NCBI GenBank assembly: GCA_030537145.1
Contig: JAUNON010000015.1
Location: 1-55,921 of the forward strand
DNA from: Lachnospiraceae bacterium
GTDB lineage: Bacteria; Bacillota; Clostridia; Lachnospirales; Lachnospiraceae
DNA length: 55,921 bases
Reading direction: 5' to 3'
Shown piece after piece: positions 1 through 8,982 of the stretch (within the stretch, counting starts at the first letter, position 1; each line of letters opens with the position of its first letter). A model generated the notes under the pieces. That model was given only the letters and a program-made list of their open reading frames with translations, was not told the DNA's origin and made no database searches. A program made the position numbers and the translations under genes.

Positions 1-414
1 TTCTGTCTCCGTTTCGGTTTCCGTTTCCGATTCCGTCTCCGCCGCCGGGGCATTTCCATCTGAAACCACATTCAGCTCATATGTAAATGTGCTTCCGTTC
101 CCTGCCTGTACGGTAATGGTCACATACCCTGTACCGTCCTCATTCAGCGTTGTGCCGGAAATGTCACTGATCACTGCGCTGCTGCTGGAAGGAACCGGAT
201 CCAGAGACAGCTCCTTTGTCCCTCCCGGCACCGTCACCGTATAAGACCAGGTGCTGTAAACAAATTCCGGTGAAACCGTCGCCCCCTCTGTGGTAATCCC
301 CAGGGATGACAGGGAATTATCATCCTCGGAGGCCAGTACATTCATACCGCCAAAGGCCAGAACCGCCGCTGCCAGCAGGATGCACAGCCTAACTTTCTTT
401 ATCCATTTCTTCAT
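1..414 (-). CDS. Secreted cadherin-like beta-sandwich protein, N-terminal part (runs off left edge)
   Basis: The ATG at 414 opens a frame that is still open at base 1, so the C-terminus is missing. The protein starts with a signal peptide: MKKWIKKVR, then a hydrophobic stretch ending near VLASED. About 80 residues follow that resemble the cadherin-like beta-sandwich family (PF12733), with the pattern LSSLGITTEG, FxYSTWSYTVTVP and FTYELNVV. After that comes a low-complexity Glu/Thr run (ETESETETETETE) that continues off the edge. Such domains occur in exported, often cell-wall-linked proteins; the function here is unknown. It lies 65 bp downstream of purD on the same strand and could be read through from it, as no terminator is visible between them. 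The fold call rests on pattern alone. Confidence 0.75.
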   Translation of the reverse strand, partial: MKKWIKKVRLCILLAAAVLAFGGMNVLASEDDNSLSSLGITTEGATVSPEFVYSTWSYTVTVPGGTKELSLDPVPSSSSAVISDISGTTLNEDGTGYVTITVQAGNGSTFTYELNVVSDGNAPAAETESETETETETE

Positions 415-479
415 GATCCTATTCCACTTGTCCTTTCTATCTGCCTTTGTGCATGACAATTCAGATACCTCCACTGTTC

Positions 480-1754
480 CTATGCTTCATCAATGGCCTT
501 GCCGATATCATTTCTGTAGTATTTATTGTCAAAATCAATCCACTGAACCGCCTCATATGCATTGGCTCTGGCCGCTTTCAGGTCCTCGCCCTTGGCTGTC
601 ACACCCAGCACGCGGCCTCCGTTTGTAACGATTTTTCCGTCCCGGAAGGCGCTTCCTGCATGAAACACGTAATACCCGTCCTTATCCTTGAAGCTTTCCA
701 GTCCCCGGATCTCATAGCCCTTTTCGTATTTCACCGGATAGCCGGAGGAAGCCAGCACCACACAGACACAGGCATTCTCTTCAAACTGCAGGTCCGTTTT
801 TTCCAGTGTTCCGTCAATGCAGGCCTCAAATACATCCGCAATATCATTCTTCATGCGGGGCAGCACCACCTGCGCCTCGGGATCACCGAACCTGGCATTG
901 TATTCCAGCACCCTGGGACCCTTTTGCGTCAGCATCAGGCCAAAGAAAATGATCCCCTTAAATTCCCGTCCCTCCGCAGCCATAGCATCCACTGTGGGCT
1001 GGAAGATATATTTCTCGCAAAATTCCTCCACTTCCTTCGTATAAAAGGGGCTGGGGGAAAACGTACCCATACCGCCCGTATTCAGTCCCGTATCTCCGTC
1101 GCCGGCCCGCTTGTGGTCCTGAGCGGAGGTCATAGGACGAATCGTTTTTCCGTCTACGAAGGAAAGCACCGAAACCTCGCGCCCGGTCATAAACTCTTCA
1201 ATCACCATGCGGTTTCCTGCCGCACCGAACTGCTTATCCTCCATAATTGCCTTAACACCGGCTTTCGCCTCTTCCAGATTCTGGCAGATCAGCACGCCCT
1301 TCCCCAGCGCCAGGCCGTCTGCCTTCAGCACGATAGGAAATTCCGCCTTTGTCTCCAGATAATTCAGCGCCGCTTCCGGATCGTCAAAGTTCTCATAGGC
1401 CGCTGTCGGGATGCCGTATTTCTTCATCAGATCCTTGGAAAACGCCTTTGAGCCCTCCAGAATCGCCGCATTCTTCCGGGGTCCGAAAATCCTCAGCCCC
1501 TGAGCCTCAAACACATCCACGATACCGCCTACCAGCGGATCATCCATGCCTACTACCGTCAGATCAATCTGCTCTTTCTTCGCAAAGGCCGCCAGCTTAT
1601 CAAACTCCATTGCCTTTATGTCCACGCACTGGGCATATTCCGCAATGCCTGCGTTTCCCGGTGCACAATAAATTTTCTCCGCCTTTGGGCTCTGGGCGAT
1701 CTTCCATGCCAGGGCATGCTCTCTGCCGCCGCTGCCTACAATCAAAATCTTCAT
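480..1754 (-). CDS. purD: Phosphoribosylamine--glycine ligase
   Basis: This cytosolic ATP-grasp ligase joins glycine to 5-phosphoribosylamine, giving GAR in purine synthesis. The 424 residues match the usual length. The N-terminus carries the family signature GSGGREHALAWKIAQS. The ATP-grasp core follows with VLKADGLALGKGV around residues 140-160, and later the GLMLTQKGPRVLEYNARFGD block that binds ATP and metal. A strong Shine-Dalgarno (AGAAGGAGGT) precedes the ATG at 1754. It is the last gene of purE-purM-purN-purD, 60 bp after purN. Nothing is broken or missing. Confidence 0.97.
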   Translation of the reverse strand: MKILIVGSGGREHALAWKIAQSPKAEKIYCAPGNAGIAEYAQCVDIKAMEFDKLAAFAKKEQIDLTVVGMDDPLVGGIVDVFEAQGLRIFGPRKNAAILEGSKAFSKDLMKKYGIPTAAYENFDDPEAALNYLETKAEFPIVLKADGLALGKGVLICQNLEEAKAGVKAIMEDKQFGAAGNRMVIEEFMTGREVSVLSFVDGKTIRPMTSAQDHKRAGDGDTGLNTGGMGTFSPSPFYTKEVEEFCEKYIFQPTVDAMAAEGREFKGIIFFGLMLTQKGPRVLEYNARFGDPEAQVVLPRMKNDIADVFEACIDGTLEKTDLQFEENACVCVVLASSGYPVKYEKGYEIRGLESFKDKDGYYVFHAGSAFRDGKIVTNGGRVLGVTAKGEDLKAARANAYEAVQWIDFDNKYYRNDIGKAIDEA

Positions 1755-1814
1755 GCCGGACCTCCTTCTAAAATGATATAATCGTCCCCGTTTTTCTATT
1801 CCGTATTTCTGCCA

Positions 1815-2456
1815 TCAGCCAATCCGGCTTTCCCGCTTCTGTATCACCCTTCCGTCCGCTACCGCGATTCTGTCATTGGCAATCAGATTGATCGCCTCCG
1901 GAAGAATTTTCCATTCTGCCTCCTGCATCACCCGAAGCTGCAGCTTCTTCGGCGTATCCCCGGGCTGCACCTCCACCGCCTTCTGCAGGATGATCGGTCC
2001 GGTATCTGTTCCCTTATCCACAAAATGCACCGTTGCCCCTGTTACCTTGACGCCCCGCTTCAAGGCCTCCTCATGCACCTTTAATCCATAAAAACCGGTG
2101 CCGCAAAAGGAGGGGATCAGCGAAGGATGGATATTGATGATCCGGTTTTGGAAGGCATCCACCATTTTCTCCGGTATTACCACCAGGCAGCCGGCCAGCA
2201 CCACCAGATCGATTTCCCGCTCCAGAAGCGCCTGAAGAAGCTCCTCATTAAACTGCTCTCTGCTGTTATAATCTCTGGGAGAAATACTCCTGGCCGGAAT
2301 GTTGTGCTTTGCCGCCCGTTCCAGCGCAAATGCATTTTTATTGTTACTGATCACAATATCGATTCTGGCATTTGTAATATCACCCTGCTCAATGGCATCA
2401 ATGATCGCCTGCAGGTTTGTCCCGCCTCCGGATACCAGTACCGCCAGCTTTAACAT
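1815..2456 (-). CDS. purN: Phosphoribosylglycinamide formyltransferase (GART)
   Basis: The enzyme transfers a formyl group from 10-formyl-THF to GAR. The 213 residues fit the single-domain PurN family. Visible are the phosphate-binding loop [13 protein letters not shown] at the N-terminus, the catalytic Asn-His in [11 protein letters not shown], and the Asp in [11 protein letters not shown]. The position usually occupied by Pro in PSFPG is Cys here, which lies outside the catalytic set. The ATG at 2456 overlaps the end of purM by 7 bp, and its Shine-Dalgarno (AAAAGGGAG) sits inside purM, so the two are probably translationally coupled. Confidence 0.96.
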   Translation of the reverse strand: MLKLAVLVSGGGTNLQAIIDAIEQGDITNARIDIVISNNKNAFALERAAKHNIPARSISPRDYNSREQFNEELLQALLEREIDLVVLAGCLVVIPEKMVDAFQNRIINIHPSLIPSFCGTGFYGLKVHEEALKRGVKVTGATVHFVDKGTDTGPIILQKAVEVQPGDTPKKLQLRVMQEAEWKILPEAINLIANDRIAVADGRVIQKRESRIG

Positions 2457-3475
2457 AAGGTCACTCCCTTTTCTCCCGTCTCGATCCGGCCGATGATGTA
2501 GGAGGTTTCGCCTGCCTGTGCAATAGCCGCCTGTGCAGCCTCCACATCCGCCGCATCTACGGCCACCACCATACCGATACCCATGTTGTAGGTATTATAC
2601 ATCATCTCTTCTGCAATGTTTCCTTCTCTGGACAGCATCCGGAAAATGGCCGGAACCTCATAGCTGTCTTTTTTGATTACCGCACGCACTCCTTCCGGCA
2701 GCATCCGGGGAACATTCTCATAAAATCCGCCTCCTGTAATGTGGCTGCAGCCTTTGATGCGCACACCGGCCTCCCGCACACTGCGCAGGGCCTTTACATA
2801 TATTTTCGTAGGCGCCAGCAGCGCTTCGCCCAAAGTCTTTCCCAGCTCCTCATGATAAGTATTCAGCGTTTCCCGATCCATAGAAAATACTTTTCTTACG
2901 AGAGAAAAGCCGTTGCTGTGAACGCCTGAGGAGGCGATGCCAAGGAGTACATCCCCTGCCTTCAGATCTTTTCCGGTAATCAGATCCTTTTCATCCACCA
3001 CACCTACCGCAAATCCGGCCAGGTCATACTCATCCTCCGGATAAAATCCCGGCATCTCAGCAGTCTCCCCGCCGATCAGCGCCGCATCAGACTGTACGCA
3101 GCCCTCCGCTACTCCGCTGACGATCCGGGCGATCTTTTCCGGATAGTTTTTTCCGCAGGCAATATAGTCCAAGAAGAACAGGGGCTCGCCGCCGGCACAG
3201 GCAATATCATTCACGCACATGGCCACACAGTCGATTCCCACCGTATCATGCTTATCCAGAAGAAACGCCAGCTTCAGTTTTGTCCCTACGCCGTCCGTAC
3301 CGGATACCAGCGTGGGATTTTCCATATCCTTAAATTTACTCATAGAAAATGCACCGGAGAAGCCTCCAATATTGGTCAGCACCTCGGGGCGCATAGTCTT
3401 TTTAATATGCTCCTTCATCAGCTCCACTGACTTGTAGCCAGCTTCAATATCTACGCCTGCGTTCTTGTAATCCAT
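2450..3475 (-). CDS. purM: Phosphoribosylformylglycinamidine cyclo-ligase (AIR synthetase)
   Basis: PurM closes the imidazole ring of the purine precursor, converting FGAM to AIR with ATP. The 341-residue length is normal. Family features are the [12 protein letters not shown] opening, [13 protein letters not shown], the acidic [11 protein letters not shown] motif and [16 protein letters not shown] very strong Shine-Dalgarno (ACAGGAGGAAGCT) precedes the ATG at 3475. It follows purE by 26 bp and overlaps purN by 7 bp. Confidence 0.97.
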   Translation of the reverse strand: MDYKNAGVDIEAGYKSVELMKEHIKKTMRPEVLTNIGGFSGAFSMSKFKDMENPTLVSGTDGVGTKLKLAFLLDKHDTVGIDCVAMCVNDIACAGGEPLFFLDYIACGKNYPEKIARIVSGVAEGCVQSDAALIGGETAEMPGFYPEDEYDLAGFAVGVVDEKDLITGKDLKAGDVLLGIASSGVHSNGFSLVRKVFSMDRETLNTYHEELGKTLGEALLAPTKIYVKALRSVREAGVRIKGCSHITGGGFYENVPRMLPEGVRAVIKKDSYEVPAIFRMLSREGNIAEEMMYNTYNMGIGMVVAVDAADVEAAQAAIAQAGETSYIIGRIETGEKGVTLC

Positions 3476-3501
3476 AGCTTCCTCCTGTAGAATCCGTTAT
3501 C

Positions 3502-4008
3502 CTATTTCGTGTAATTTTTATAGCCCACTTCCTGCAGCTTCGCATCCTTTGCCACAACCTGCTCCTTCATTTCATTGGAGTAATCCTTCAGCTTCTGCAA
3601 AAGCTCCGGATCAGAAACCGCCAGGATCTTTGCCGCCAAAATTCCTGCGTTCGCCCCTCCGTTGATGGCAACCGTAGCCACCGGAATCCCGGTGGGCATC
3701 TGAACGATGGAATAAAGAGAGTCACGGCCGCCCAAAGAGGTGGTGTGCATGGGAATCCCGATTACGGGCATGGGGAAAATCGCTGCGCACATACCCGGCA
3801 GATGAGCCGCCATCCCGGCTCCGGCAATGATAACCTTCATTCCTTTCGCCTCTGCACTCTTTGCATATTCAAAGAAAATATCCGGCTCCCGGTGTGCGGA
3901 AATAATCGTCATCTCATAAGAAATCCCGAATTTCTCCAGCATATCTGCCGCCTTGCTCATTACGGGCATATCTGAATCGCTGCCCATCACAATACCTACT
4001 TTTGCCAT
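3502..4008 (-). CDS. purE: N5-carboxyaminoimidazole ribonucleotide mutase (class I PurE)
   Basis: PurE rearranges N5-CAIR to CAIR. The 168 residues match class I PurE, with the nucleotide-binding GSDSDMPVM near residue 8 and the SAHREPD catalytic motif near residue 40. The conserved GxAAHLPGMCAA block and the TTSLGGRDSLYS loop are also intact. This is the first gene of the pur operon, with about 130 nt of leader after its promoter. No purK is adjacent, so either it lies elsewhere or the AIR carboxylation route differs; this cannot be decided here. Confidence 0.97.
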   Translation of the reverse strand: MAKVGIVMGSDSDMPVMSKAADMLEKFGISYEMTIISAHREPDIFFEYAKSAEAKGMKVIIAGAGMAAHLPGMCAAIFPMPVIGIPMHTTSLGGRDSLYSIVQMPTGIPVATVAINGGANAGILAAKILAVSDPELLQKLKDYSNEMKEQVVAKDAKLQEVGYKNYTK

Positions 4009-4142
4009 GGCCTAAAACTCCTTCCTTCTGTCTCTTCCTTGCTTCCTGTTCTTCTGATTTCCGATTTTTCCGTTTCCCAAAAAAGCGGAGAAATCAATCC
4101 AAATCGGCTTTCCGGCAGGATTGAAAAGCCTGCTAATTTTTA

Positions 4143-4171
4143 ATTCTACTAACTCTGAAATGGGATGTCAA
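4143..4171 (-). promoter_or_regulatory. Sigma-A promoter of the pur operon
   Basis: On the minus strand a consensus -35 TTGACA (4171-4166) is followed by a 17-nt spacer and the -10 TAGAAT (4148-4143). The -35 ends only 6 bp from the stop codon of the upstream aminopeptidase gene. The predicted leader to purE is about 130 nt. It contains two short GC stems (AGCAGG/CCTGC and GGCTTT/AAAGCC), but I could not match it to any purine riboswitch. Confidence 0.85.
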
Positions 4172-4176
4172 GATGT

Positions 4177-6252
4177 TTATTCCTCCAGCGGGAGGTTCAG
4201 CTCCTGCGTCCCTTCCAGCACAAACCTTCCGTCCCGGATGATTTCCTTCCGGTATCCGTTCTCTCCTTCTACCGCCAGCAGTCCCAGCTCTTCATACGGA
4301 ATTGTAATATCCGTATGACAGCCGAAGTATGCCTTTCCCGGATCCTCCTTCCGAAGCCGGGAAATCTCATTCTCCTTCGCAATGATCTCTTTTCCGTCCG
4401 GATTGTACACCGCATTATCCTCATCCCAACTGTAGCAGGTATCTCCCATAGCAAAATGAGGGCCCATCTTTTCCGCAATCAGAATCGGAAGCTTTGCTCC
4501 AATCCCGTATTTCTTTGCCATTGCGTAGGCAGTGGTATTCGTTCCGATCGCAAACTCGCCGATGGGAAGCGTGTCATGATGAAACAGCACATTGGCCCGG
4601 ATATAGTCCCGGTTCTCTTCATCGTCAGCAAAATTTGCACAGCTATAATCGGTAATCATTCCATCCTTCAGGGTAATGGTCAGATCCTTATATTCCAGCT
4701 CATTCAGGAATACCCGGCTCACATGCAGCACGCCGTCGGTTCCCTTTAGCTGCGGAGAGGTAAACACCTCACCCACCGGAATATTCACATCCGCCACACA
4801 ATTTTCAAAAATAGTTTCCTTCTCCGGATCCTTCAAGGGCTGCAAAGCCACCGTCAAATCCGTCCGATTTCCGTTTCTGCCCGTAACCCGCACCCGGGTG
4901 CCTCCGTCCAGGGCATCGATGATCGTCTGCTGAAGCCTCTGATAAAGCGCATAATCCAGCGTATTGATCTTTACCGTCTCCCGGAAGATCTGCGGGAAAT
5001 CCGCTCCGATCTCCGGCACCGGAAAGGCGATGATGGTAAAGCTGCGCTCTTTTCCGATGATATACTGGTTCGTCAACTGGCCGGCCTCATTATTCATCTT
5101 CACCATAAGCTGCTGCTGTTTTTCCGAGAGATGATACACCGCATCCCGGCTCTCTGGCACAAAGGGTTTTTCCCCGAATATTTCGATCACCGCCGGTCCC
5201 GCATGGCCGGCAGCCAGCGTCTGGAAGGTTTCATAAGCGCTGCGCATCACACCCAGCCGCCGCTCCACAAACTTCCGGTCCAGATAAACGGCAGCATCCT
5301 CCCTGTGGTCATAGTCAAACTGCTTGTTGGGTACGGCTCCCGTGTAACCCAGCCGCATAGCGCCCCGCTTATTAACGGTGCTTAATGCATACCGGAACAC
5401 AACCGGCCTCAGCCCCAACTTGTCAAAGTTTCGGATTGCCGCCCGCACCATCCGTTCAAAGCCCAGATGATAACGGAGGTTTACCGTCAGCTTCCTGGAA
5501 AGATCCTTGCCTCCGTGGACAAAGCCCATCCGGTAGCCCTCCGTATAGGTATCCGCCATAGCCTGAATCTGCGCCTCCTCAAGACTGTTTAAAAAGGCCG
5601 CCGTCTGAAGCTCGTTTTCCGTTACATACTCTCCGTACCGATAGAGATACCTCAAATCCCCAAGATCAGAATCCAGAATGATCCGCACTGCAAAGTCTCT
5701 GGCAGGATCCACGCTTTGCCGGATGCGTTCCGTTACCAGCACATCACTGTAATCGCTGACAAACCAATACAGAATCTGCTGTATTTCCTTATAGGACGGA
5801 GCCTCCTTCTGTTCAAAGCAGTTATAAACCTCAATGAACAGCTCCAGGTGCACCGTAATTGCCTCCAGCAGCTCTGCCGCAGACTGCTCCTCAAACACAT
5901 ATCCGATCAGCCCCCGCAGCTCTGCATAAAGAAAGCTCAGGATCTTTCCATGGGTTTCCCCCAGCATCCGGCAGGCAAACTCGGGATTTCCATAGCTTTG
6001 TCCATAATGCTCCGGCAAAATATCCTCATACAGCCTGTAATTTTGCTGCTGCCACTGCTCCAGAGTATAATTTCCGGTTCGGCCGGAGACCAGCTCCTCC
6101 CGCACCTCCTTCAGCATAATCAAAAATTCCGCCACATTTCGGAAATAGGAATCAAAAGGCGCAGGAACCGTCTGTTCCTGCAGCATTTCTCCGATCCGCT
6201 CCATGGCCAGCATATATCGTTCTTCCATTGCATTCACCCTGTAATCTGTCAT
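4177..6252 (-). CDS. M29-type metallo-aminopeptidase with a long N-terminal extension
   Basis: The C-terminal half (about residues 330-691) looks like the M29/aminopeptidase T family, cytosolic metallo-exopeptidases with two metal ions. Visible ligand motifs are the Glu in LPIGEFAIGTNT, the Glu and His in EKMGPHFAMGDTCYS, and the His/Asp pair in HTDITI. The family is usually about 370-410 residues, whereas this protein is about 691. The first 330 residues are helical-looking and not assigned. The ATG at 6252 is preferred over an in-frame ATG at 6291 because AGAAGGAAAAGT precedes it and the upstream start would overlap the HD gene. It starts 10 bp after the HD-domain gene, in a probable operon. 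Confidence 0.8.
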   Translation of the reverse strand: MTDYRVNAMEERYMLAMERIGEMLQEQTVPAPFDSYFRNVAEFLIMLKEVREELVSGRTGNYTLEQWQQQNYRLYEDILPEHYGQSYGNPEFACRMLGETHGKILSFLYAELRGLIGYVFEEQSAAELLEAITVHLELFIEVYNCFEQKEAPSYKEIQQILYWFVSDYSDVLVTERIRQSVDPARDFAVRIILDSDLGDLRYLYRYGEYVTENELQTAAFLNSLEEAQIQAMADTYTEGYRMGFVHGGKDLSRKLTVNLRYHLGFERMVRAAIRNFDKLGLRPVVFRYALSTVNKRGAMRLGYTGAVPNKQFDYDHREDAAVYLDRKFVERRLGVMRSAYETFQTLAAGHAGPAVIEIFGEKPFVPESRDAVYHLSEKQQQLMVKMNNEAGQLTNQYIIGKERSFTIIAFPVPEIGADFPQIFRETVKINTLDYALYQRLQQTIIDALDGGTRVRVTGRNGNRTDLTVALQPLKDPEKETIFENCVADVNIPVGEVFTSPQLKGTDGVLHVSRVFLNELEYKDLTITLKDGMITDYSCANFADDEENRDYIRANVLFHHDTLPIGEFAIGTNTTAYAMAKKYGIGAKLPILIAEKMGPHFAMGDTCYSWDEDNAVYNPDGKEIIAKENEISRLRKEDPGKAYFGCHTDITIPYEELGLLAVEGENGYRKEIIRDGRFVLEGTQELNLPLEE

Positions 6253-6262
6253 ACTTTTCCTT

Positions 6263-6847
6263 CTATTCCGCTTTAATATTCCTTCCCACATTCCTCCGGA
6301 TCAGCTCTCTGGCATACGCCCAAAGCGCTTCGGAGCCTTCGTGAGTCTTTTCATTCCTTGCCATGATCTGTGCTTCCTTTACCTCATGCTCTCTCCAGGA
6401 AATCCCGCCGGTGGCATCGTTAAGCAGAACGGGCTGTATCTTATCCAGGGTATTGGCAAACCGGGATTCCGGCGTGTCCTGCGCTTCAAATTCCTCCCAC
6501 AGCTCCCGAAGATACCGGGCCTGATCCTCCGGCAGAAGGTGAAAAATACGCTCCGCCGCTTTTACCTCCCGCTGCCGCTTGCTTTCATTTCCCGCCGCAT
6601 CATAAGCATACGTATCTCCCGCATCGATCTCCACAATGTCATGTATCAGCACCATTACCATGGTTTTCAAAACATCGATCTTTTCATTGGCATATTCGCT
6701 CAGCAGCGCACACATCATGGCCAGGTGCCAGGAGTGGTCCGTGTCCGTCTCCTTGCGCCCGCCTCCGGTAATATACGTCTGTCTTGTGATCTGCTTCAAT
6801 TTATCGATCTCAAGAATAAAATTGATCTGCTGCTCTAATCTGTCCAT
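6263..6847 (-). CDS. HD-domain phosphohydrolase, YfbR/HDDC2-like
   Basis: The 194-residue protein carries the metal-binding HD signature: His38 and His41 in DHSWHLAMM, His69-Asp70 in LIHDIVEIDAGD, and a later Asp in FANTLDKIQPVL. The arrangement, including the EIDAGD segment, fits the HDDC2/YfbR group, whose studied members are 5'-deoxynucleotidases. That function is by family only. GATCTCC-type complementarity upstream of the ATG at 6847 gives a GGAGATC ribosome binding site. It is followed after 10 bp by the M29 peptidase gene. Substrate specificity cannot be read from the sequence. Confidence 0.85.
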   Translation of the reverse strand: MDRLEQQINFILEIDKLKQITRQTYITGGGRKETDTDHSWHLAMMCALLSEYANEKIDVLKTMVMVLIHDIVEIDAGDTYAYDAAGNESKRQREVKAAERIFHLLPEDQARYLRELWEEFEAQDTPESRFANTLDKIQPVLLNDATGGISWREHEVKEAQIMARNEKTHEGSEALWAYARELIRRNVGRNIKAE

Positions 6848-6991
6848 GCGATCTCCTTTCCCGATCCGGTTTCCTTTTCTTTCCCAATGCCTCTTGCCTT
6901 CGGCCTTTTCCTTCTGCCTTTTCCTTCTCCCATACCGTCCGTATGCTCTGCATCAGCAGCGCTGCGAAATACCGGCGCTTTTTCCCACGGC

Positions 6992-7327
6992 TCAGGAGGA
7001 CAGTCCCACGCAAAATACCAAAAACCACACCGCCACCATAAAGCCGCACAGCAGCGTCCCGATCTTACAGAAAATATAGGATCTGCACTGCTCATGAAAG
7101 CTTTTCAGTCCCTGAACCATTCCATAGAAGGCAATCACAAAGGCCGTAAACCCAAAGGAACCGCTCCATGCTCCGGCGCCTCCCTGCAGCACGGCACAAA
7201 TCCCGGACAGAATAATAAAAATCAGCAGTGAAATGCCTCCCAATATGGCGGCCAGGATCCCTTTGCCGGAATATTTGCTTTCCTCATAGGTATAGGTATC
7301 GACATATACCCGTTTTTTTCTAGCCAT
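6992..7327 (-). CDS. Small integral membrane protein, function unknown
   Basis: The 111-residue protein begins with a basic, Tyr-rich head (MARKKRVYVDTYTYEES) and then has three hydrophobic segments at about residues 25-48, 55-75 and 85-108. I tentatively relate it to the DUF6142 family of clostridial membrane proteins, but no motif proves this. Its ATG at 7327 overlaps the end of the vanZ-like gene by 8 bp and has AGGAGACGGATTT before it, so it is translated from the same mRNA. It is the last gene of the pyrE-led group before a 144-bp gap to the HD gene. Confidence 0.7.
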   Translation of the reverse strand: MARKKRVYVDTYTYEESKYSGKGILAAILGGISLLIFIILSGICAVLQGGAGAWSGSFGFTAFVIAFYGMVQGLKSFHEQCRSYIFCKIGTLLCGFMVAVWFLVFCVGLSS

Positions 7328-7781
7328 AAATCCGTCTCCTCAGGCGGTTGCAGATAAGAAATAACCCATATCCAGCAATTCCGCCCACTGTATTTAAAAT
7401 AATATCATCCACATCAAAGCAGCCCACCTTCCAAATAAGCTGAGTCACCTCAATCACAGCACTGAACTCAAAGCTCAGCAGCAAAATTTTCCAGAGGCTG
7501 CGGGTTTTCCGGTTCAGTACCGGTAAAATAGCGCCAAAGGGCAAGAAACCTATAATATTTCCGGCCAGGTTTGTGATTACGGCATAGGCTCCCAGCACCT
7601 TGGGATAAAGCACATAGCGGCGTATTTCCCGAAAGGGGATCAGATTGTAACGATATTCCCCCGTCCCCCCTGCCCTTCCATAGCTTTCTGCAAAAAACAG
7701 GAAGTAGATCAGCAGCAGCAGGTAGATCACAAAAAGCACGCTTCCCGCTGCACGGATACGCTTTTCCGTCTCTTTTTTCAT
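7320..7781 (-). CDS. VanZ-like membrane protein
   Basis: The protein has the VanZ layout: an N-terminal transmembrane helix, then YNLIPFREIRRY, NLAGNIIGFLPFGAILP, and a C-terminal VIEVTQLIWKVGCFDVDDIILNTVGG-type segment with the conserved Glu and Asp-Asp. VanZ proteins are membrane proteins linked to low-level glycopeptide resistance, but most members are uncharacterised. The ATG at 7781 is preferred over a TTG one codon upstream. This ATG shares its A with the TGA of the 52-residue gene before it (TGATG), a hallmark of coupled translation. Confidence 0.88.
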   Translation of the reverse strand: MKKETEKRIRAAGSVLFVIYLLLLIYFLFFAESYGRAGGTGEYRYNLIPFREIRRYVLYPKVLGAYAVITNLAGNIIGFLPFGAILPVLNRKTRSLWKILLLSFEFSAVIEVTQLIWKVGCFDVDDIILNTVGGIAGYGLFLICNRLRRRIYG

Positions 7782-7939
7782 CAAAGCAGCACGCTATTTT
7801 TTCTCTTTAATAATCTGGCGCCGTTTATAATCGTCAGAACACCTGCGGCGATGCCGGTCGTCGCCATAATGATTCCAAGAATGAGATTGGATGTTCCTAC
7901 CCCTTTCATTGTCCTGTAAATCTTCTCTTTTTCTCTCAT
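7781..7939 (-). CDS. 52-residue single-helix membrane protein
   Basis: This gene is easily missed because of its size. The ATG at 7939 has an excellent ribosome binding site (AGCAGGAGGAAAGCG), and the frame runs 52 codons to a TGA overlapping the next ATG. The product starts MREKEKIYRTMKGVGTSNL, has one hydrophobic helix (about residues 18-40, LILGIIMATTGIAAGVLTII) and ends in a basic tail (RLLKRKN). It lies 14 bp after pyrE and is coupled to the VanZ-like gene, so it may work with VanZ at the membrane; that is inference. A different frame over the same bases lacks a ribosome binding site and was not used. Confidence 0.75.
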   Translation of the reverse strand: MREKEKIYRTMKGVGTSNLILGIIMATTGIAAGVLTIINGARLLKRKNSVLL

Positions 7940-7953
7940 CGCTTTCCTCCTGC

Positions 7954-8628
7954 TTACTGCGCCCCATACTGCTCATAATATGCATCGATTGCCGCTTTCA
8001 TGGAATCATCTATCACAATCTTTCCCTTGTATTCCTTATTGTAAAGATGCTCCACCACCTCAGCCATAGTCACGATAGCCGTGGTCTGCAGTCCGTATTT
8101 CTCTTCGATTTCCTTCAGGGCGCTCTTCGTTCCCTGTCCCCGCTCCATACGGTCCACGGAAACCACCAGGCCCAGCGGGCATACCTGACCCTGCGCCCGG
8201 ATGATCGGAAGCGTCTCCTGAATAGAAGTCCCGGCAGTCGTCACATCCTCAATGAGGATCACTCTGTCTCCGTCTGCAATGGGGCTTCCCAGCAAAATTC
8301 CCTTATCGCCGTGATCCTTTACCTCCTTGCGGTTCGAACAGTAGCGGATATCCTTTCCATACAATTCGCTGATGGCAATCGTAGCCGCAACCGTCAGGGG
8401 AATGCCCTTGTAGGCCGGGCCAAACAGCACATCAAACTCCAATCCGAACTTATCATGAATTGCCTTCGCATAATACTCTCCCAGCCTGCGAAGCTGCGCA
8501 CCGGTACGGTAAAATCCTGTATTTACAAAAAAGGGGGTCTTTCTGCCGCTCTTGGTAACAAAATCACCAAACTTCAAAACCTGGCAGTCCACCATAAACT
8601 CAATGAATTCCTCCTTATAGCCTTCCAT
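7954..8628 (-). CDS. pyrE: Orotate phosphoribosyltransferase
   Basis: PyrE makes OMP from orotate and PRPP. The 224 residues include the PRPP-binding motif VILIEDVTTAGTSIQE around residues 125-140, the FGPAYKGIPL loop, and NRKEVKDHGDKG. ACGGAGGTAGATAGCG precedes the ATG at 8628. Unlike pyrC-F-K-D it is not in that operon: it has its own promoter, about 47 nt of leader, and is separated from pyrD by a ribbon-helix-helix gene. The membrane-protein genes downstream follow within 14 bp and are probably co-transcribed. Confidence 0.97.
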   Translation of the reverse strand: MEGYKEEFIEFMVDCQVLKFGDFVTKSGRKTPFFVNTGFYRTGAQLRRLGEYYAKAIHDKFGLEFDVLFGPAYKGIPLTVAATIAISELYGKDIRYCSNRKEVKDHGDKGILLGSPIADGDRVILIEDVTTAGTSIQETLPIIRAQGQVCPLGLVVSVDRMERGQGTKSALKEIEEKYGLQTTAIVTMAEVVEHLYNKEYKGKIVIDDSMKAAIDAYYEQYGAQ

Positions 8629-8982
8629 CGCTATCTACCTCCGTTTCTTTTCATCTCCATCGGCAAACCATACTTTTCTCGATTTTAACATAGTGTCCGG
8701 TGATTTTCAATTCTTCCGGGCAAGAATCTTTTCCGCCCGATCCCTCCAAAGGGGATTTGCTCTTTACCGCAAAGCTGCCGCAAAACGTTTCCCCTTCTTT
8801 CCGTTCTGCGGCAGTGTATTCTTTCTTTATTCTGTTATGCATGTTTTCCTTTTGCATTTATGTATTTTTATTCATTTATTTGAATAATGATATATTAAAG
8901 GCATCCACAAGCGGTTCTCTTTTCTCTGCCTTCTGCTGTTTTCTCCATTTTCTTCCGGAGCTTCCAATCTCTGATATGTCAT
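8629..8982. other. Gene-free stretch between the RHH gene and pyrE
   Basis: The 354 bp hold the pyrE promoter near their left end and an imperfect hairpin at about 8776-8815 (arms CTGCCGCAAAACG and CGTTCTGCGGCAG). The right half is AT-rich. A possible 60-odd-codon frame on the minus strand covers the promoter but has a poor ribosome binding site and I do not count it as a gene. The hairpin may end transcription of the RHH gene, but it lacks a clean U-run on the minus strand. Confidence 0.5.
8682..8710 (-). promoter_or_regulatory. Sigma-A promoter of pyrE
   Basis: The minus strand reads -35 TTGAAA (8710-8705), 17 nt, then -10 TAAAAT (8687-8682). The start point would be about 47 nt before the pyrE ATG. 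That is too short for a PyrR-type attenuator, and none is visible. Confidence 0.75.

Noticed and set aside
4009..4176. Purine riboswitch before purE
   Set aside because: The leader lacks the conserved junction sequence of purine or ZTP aptamers as far as I can read it.
7794..7985. A 63-codon frame overlapping the 52-residue gene
   Set aside because: Starts inside pyrE with no ribosome binding site and gives a highly charged peptide; the alternative frame has a perfect one and a membrane helix.
8651..8857. A 68-codon minus-strand frame upstream of pyrE
   Set aside because: It runs across a hairpin and the pyrE promoter, has a poorly spaced ribosome binding site and no protein-like character.
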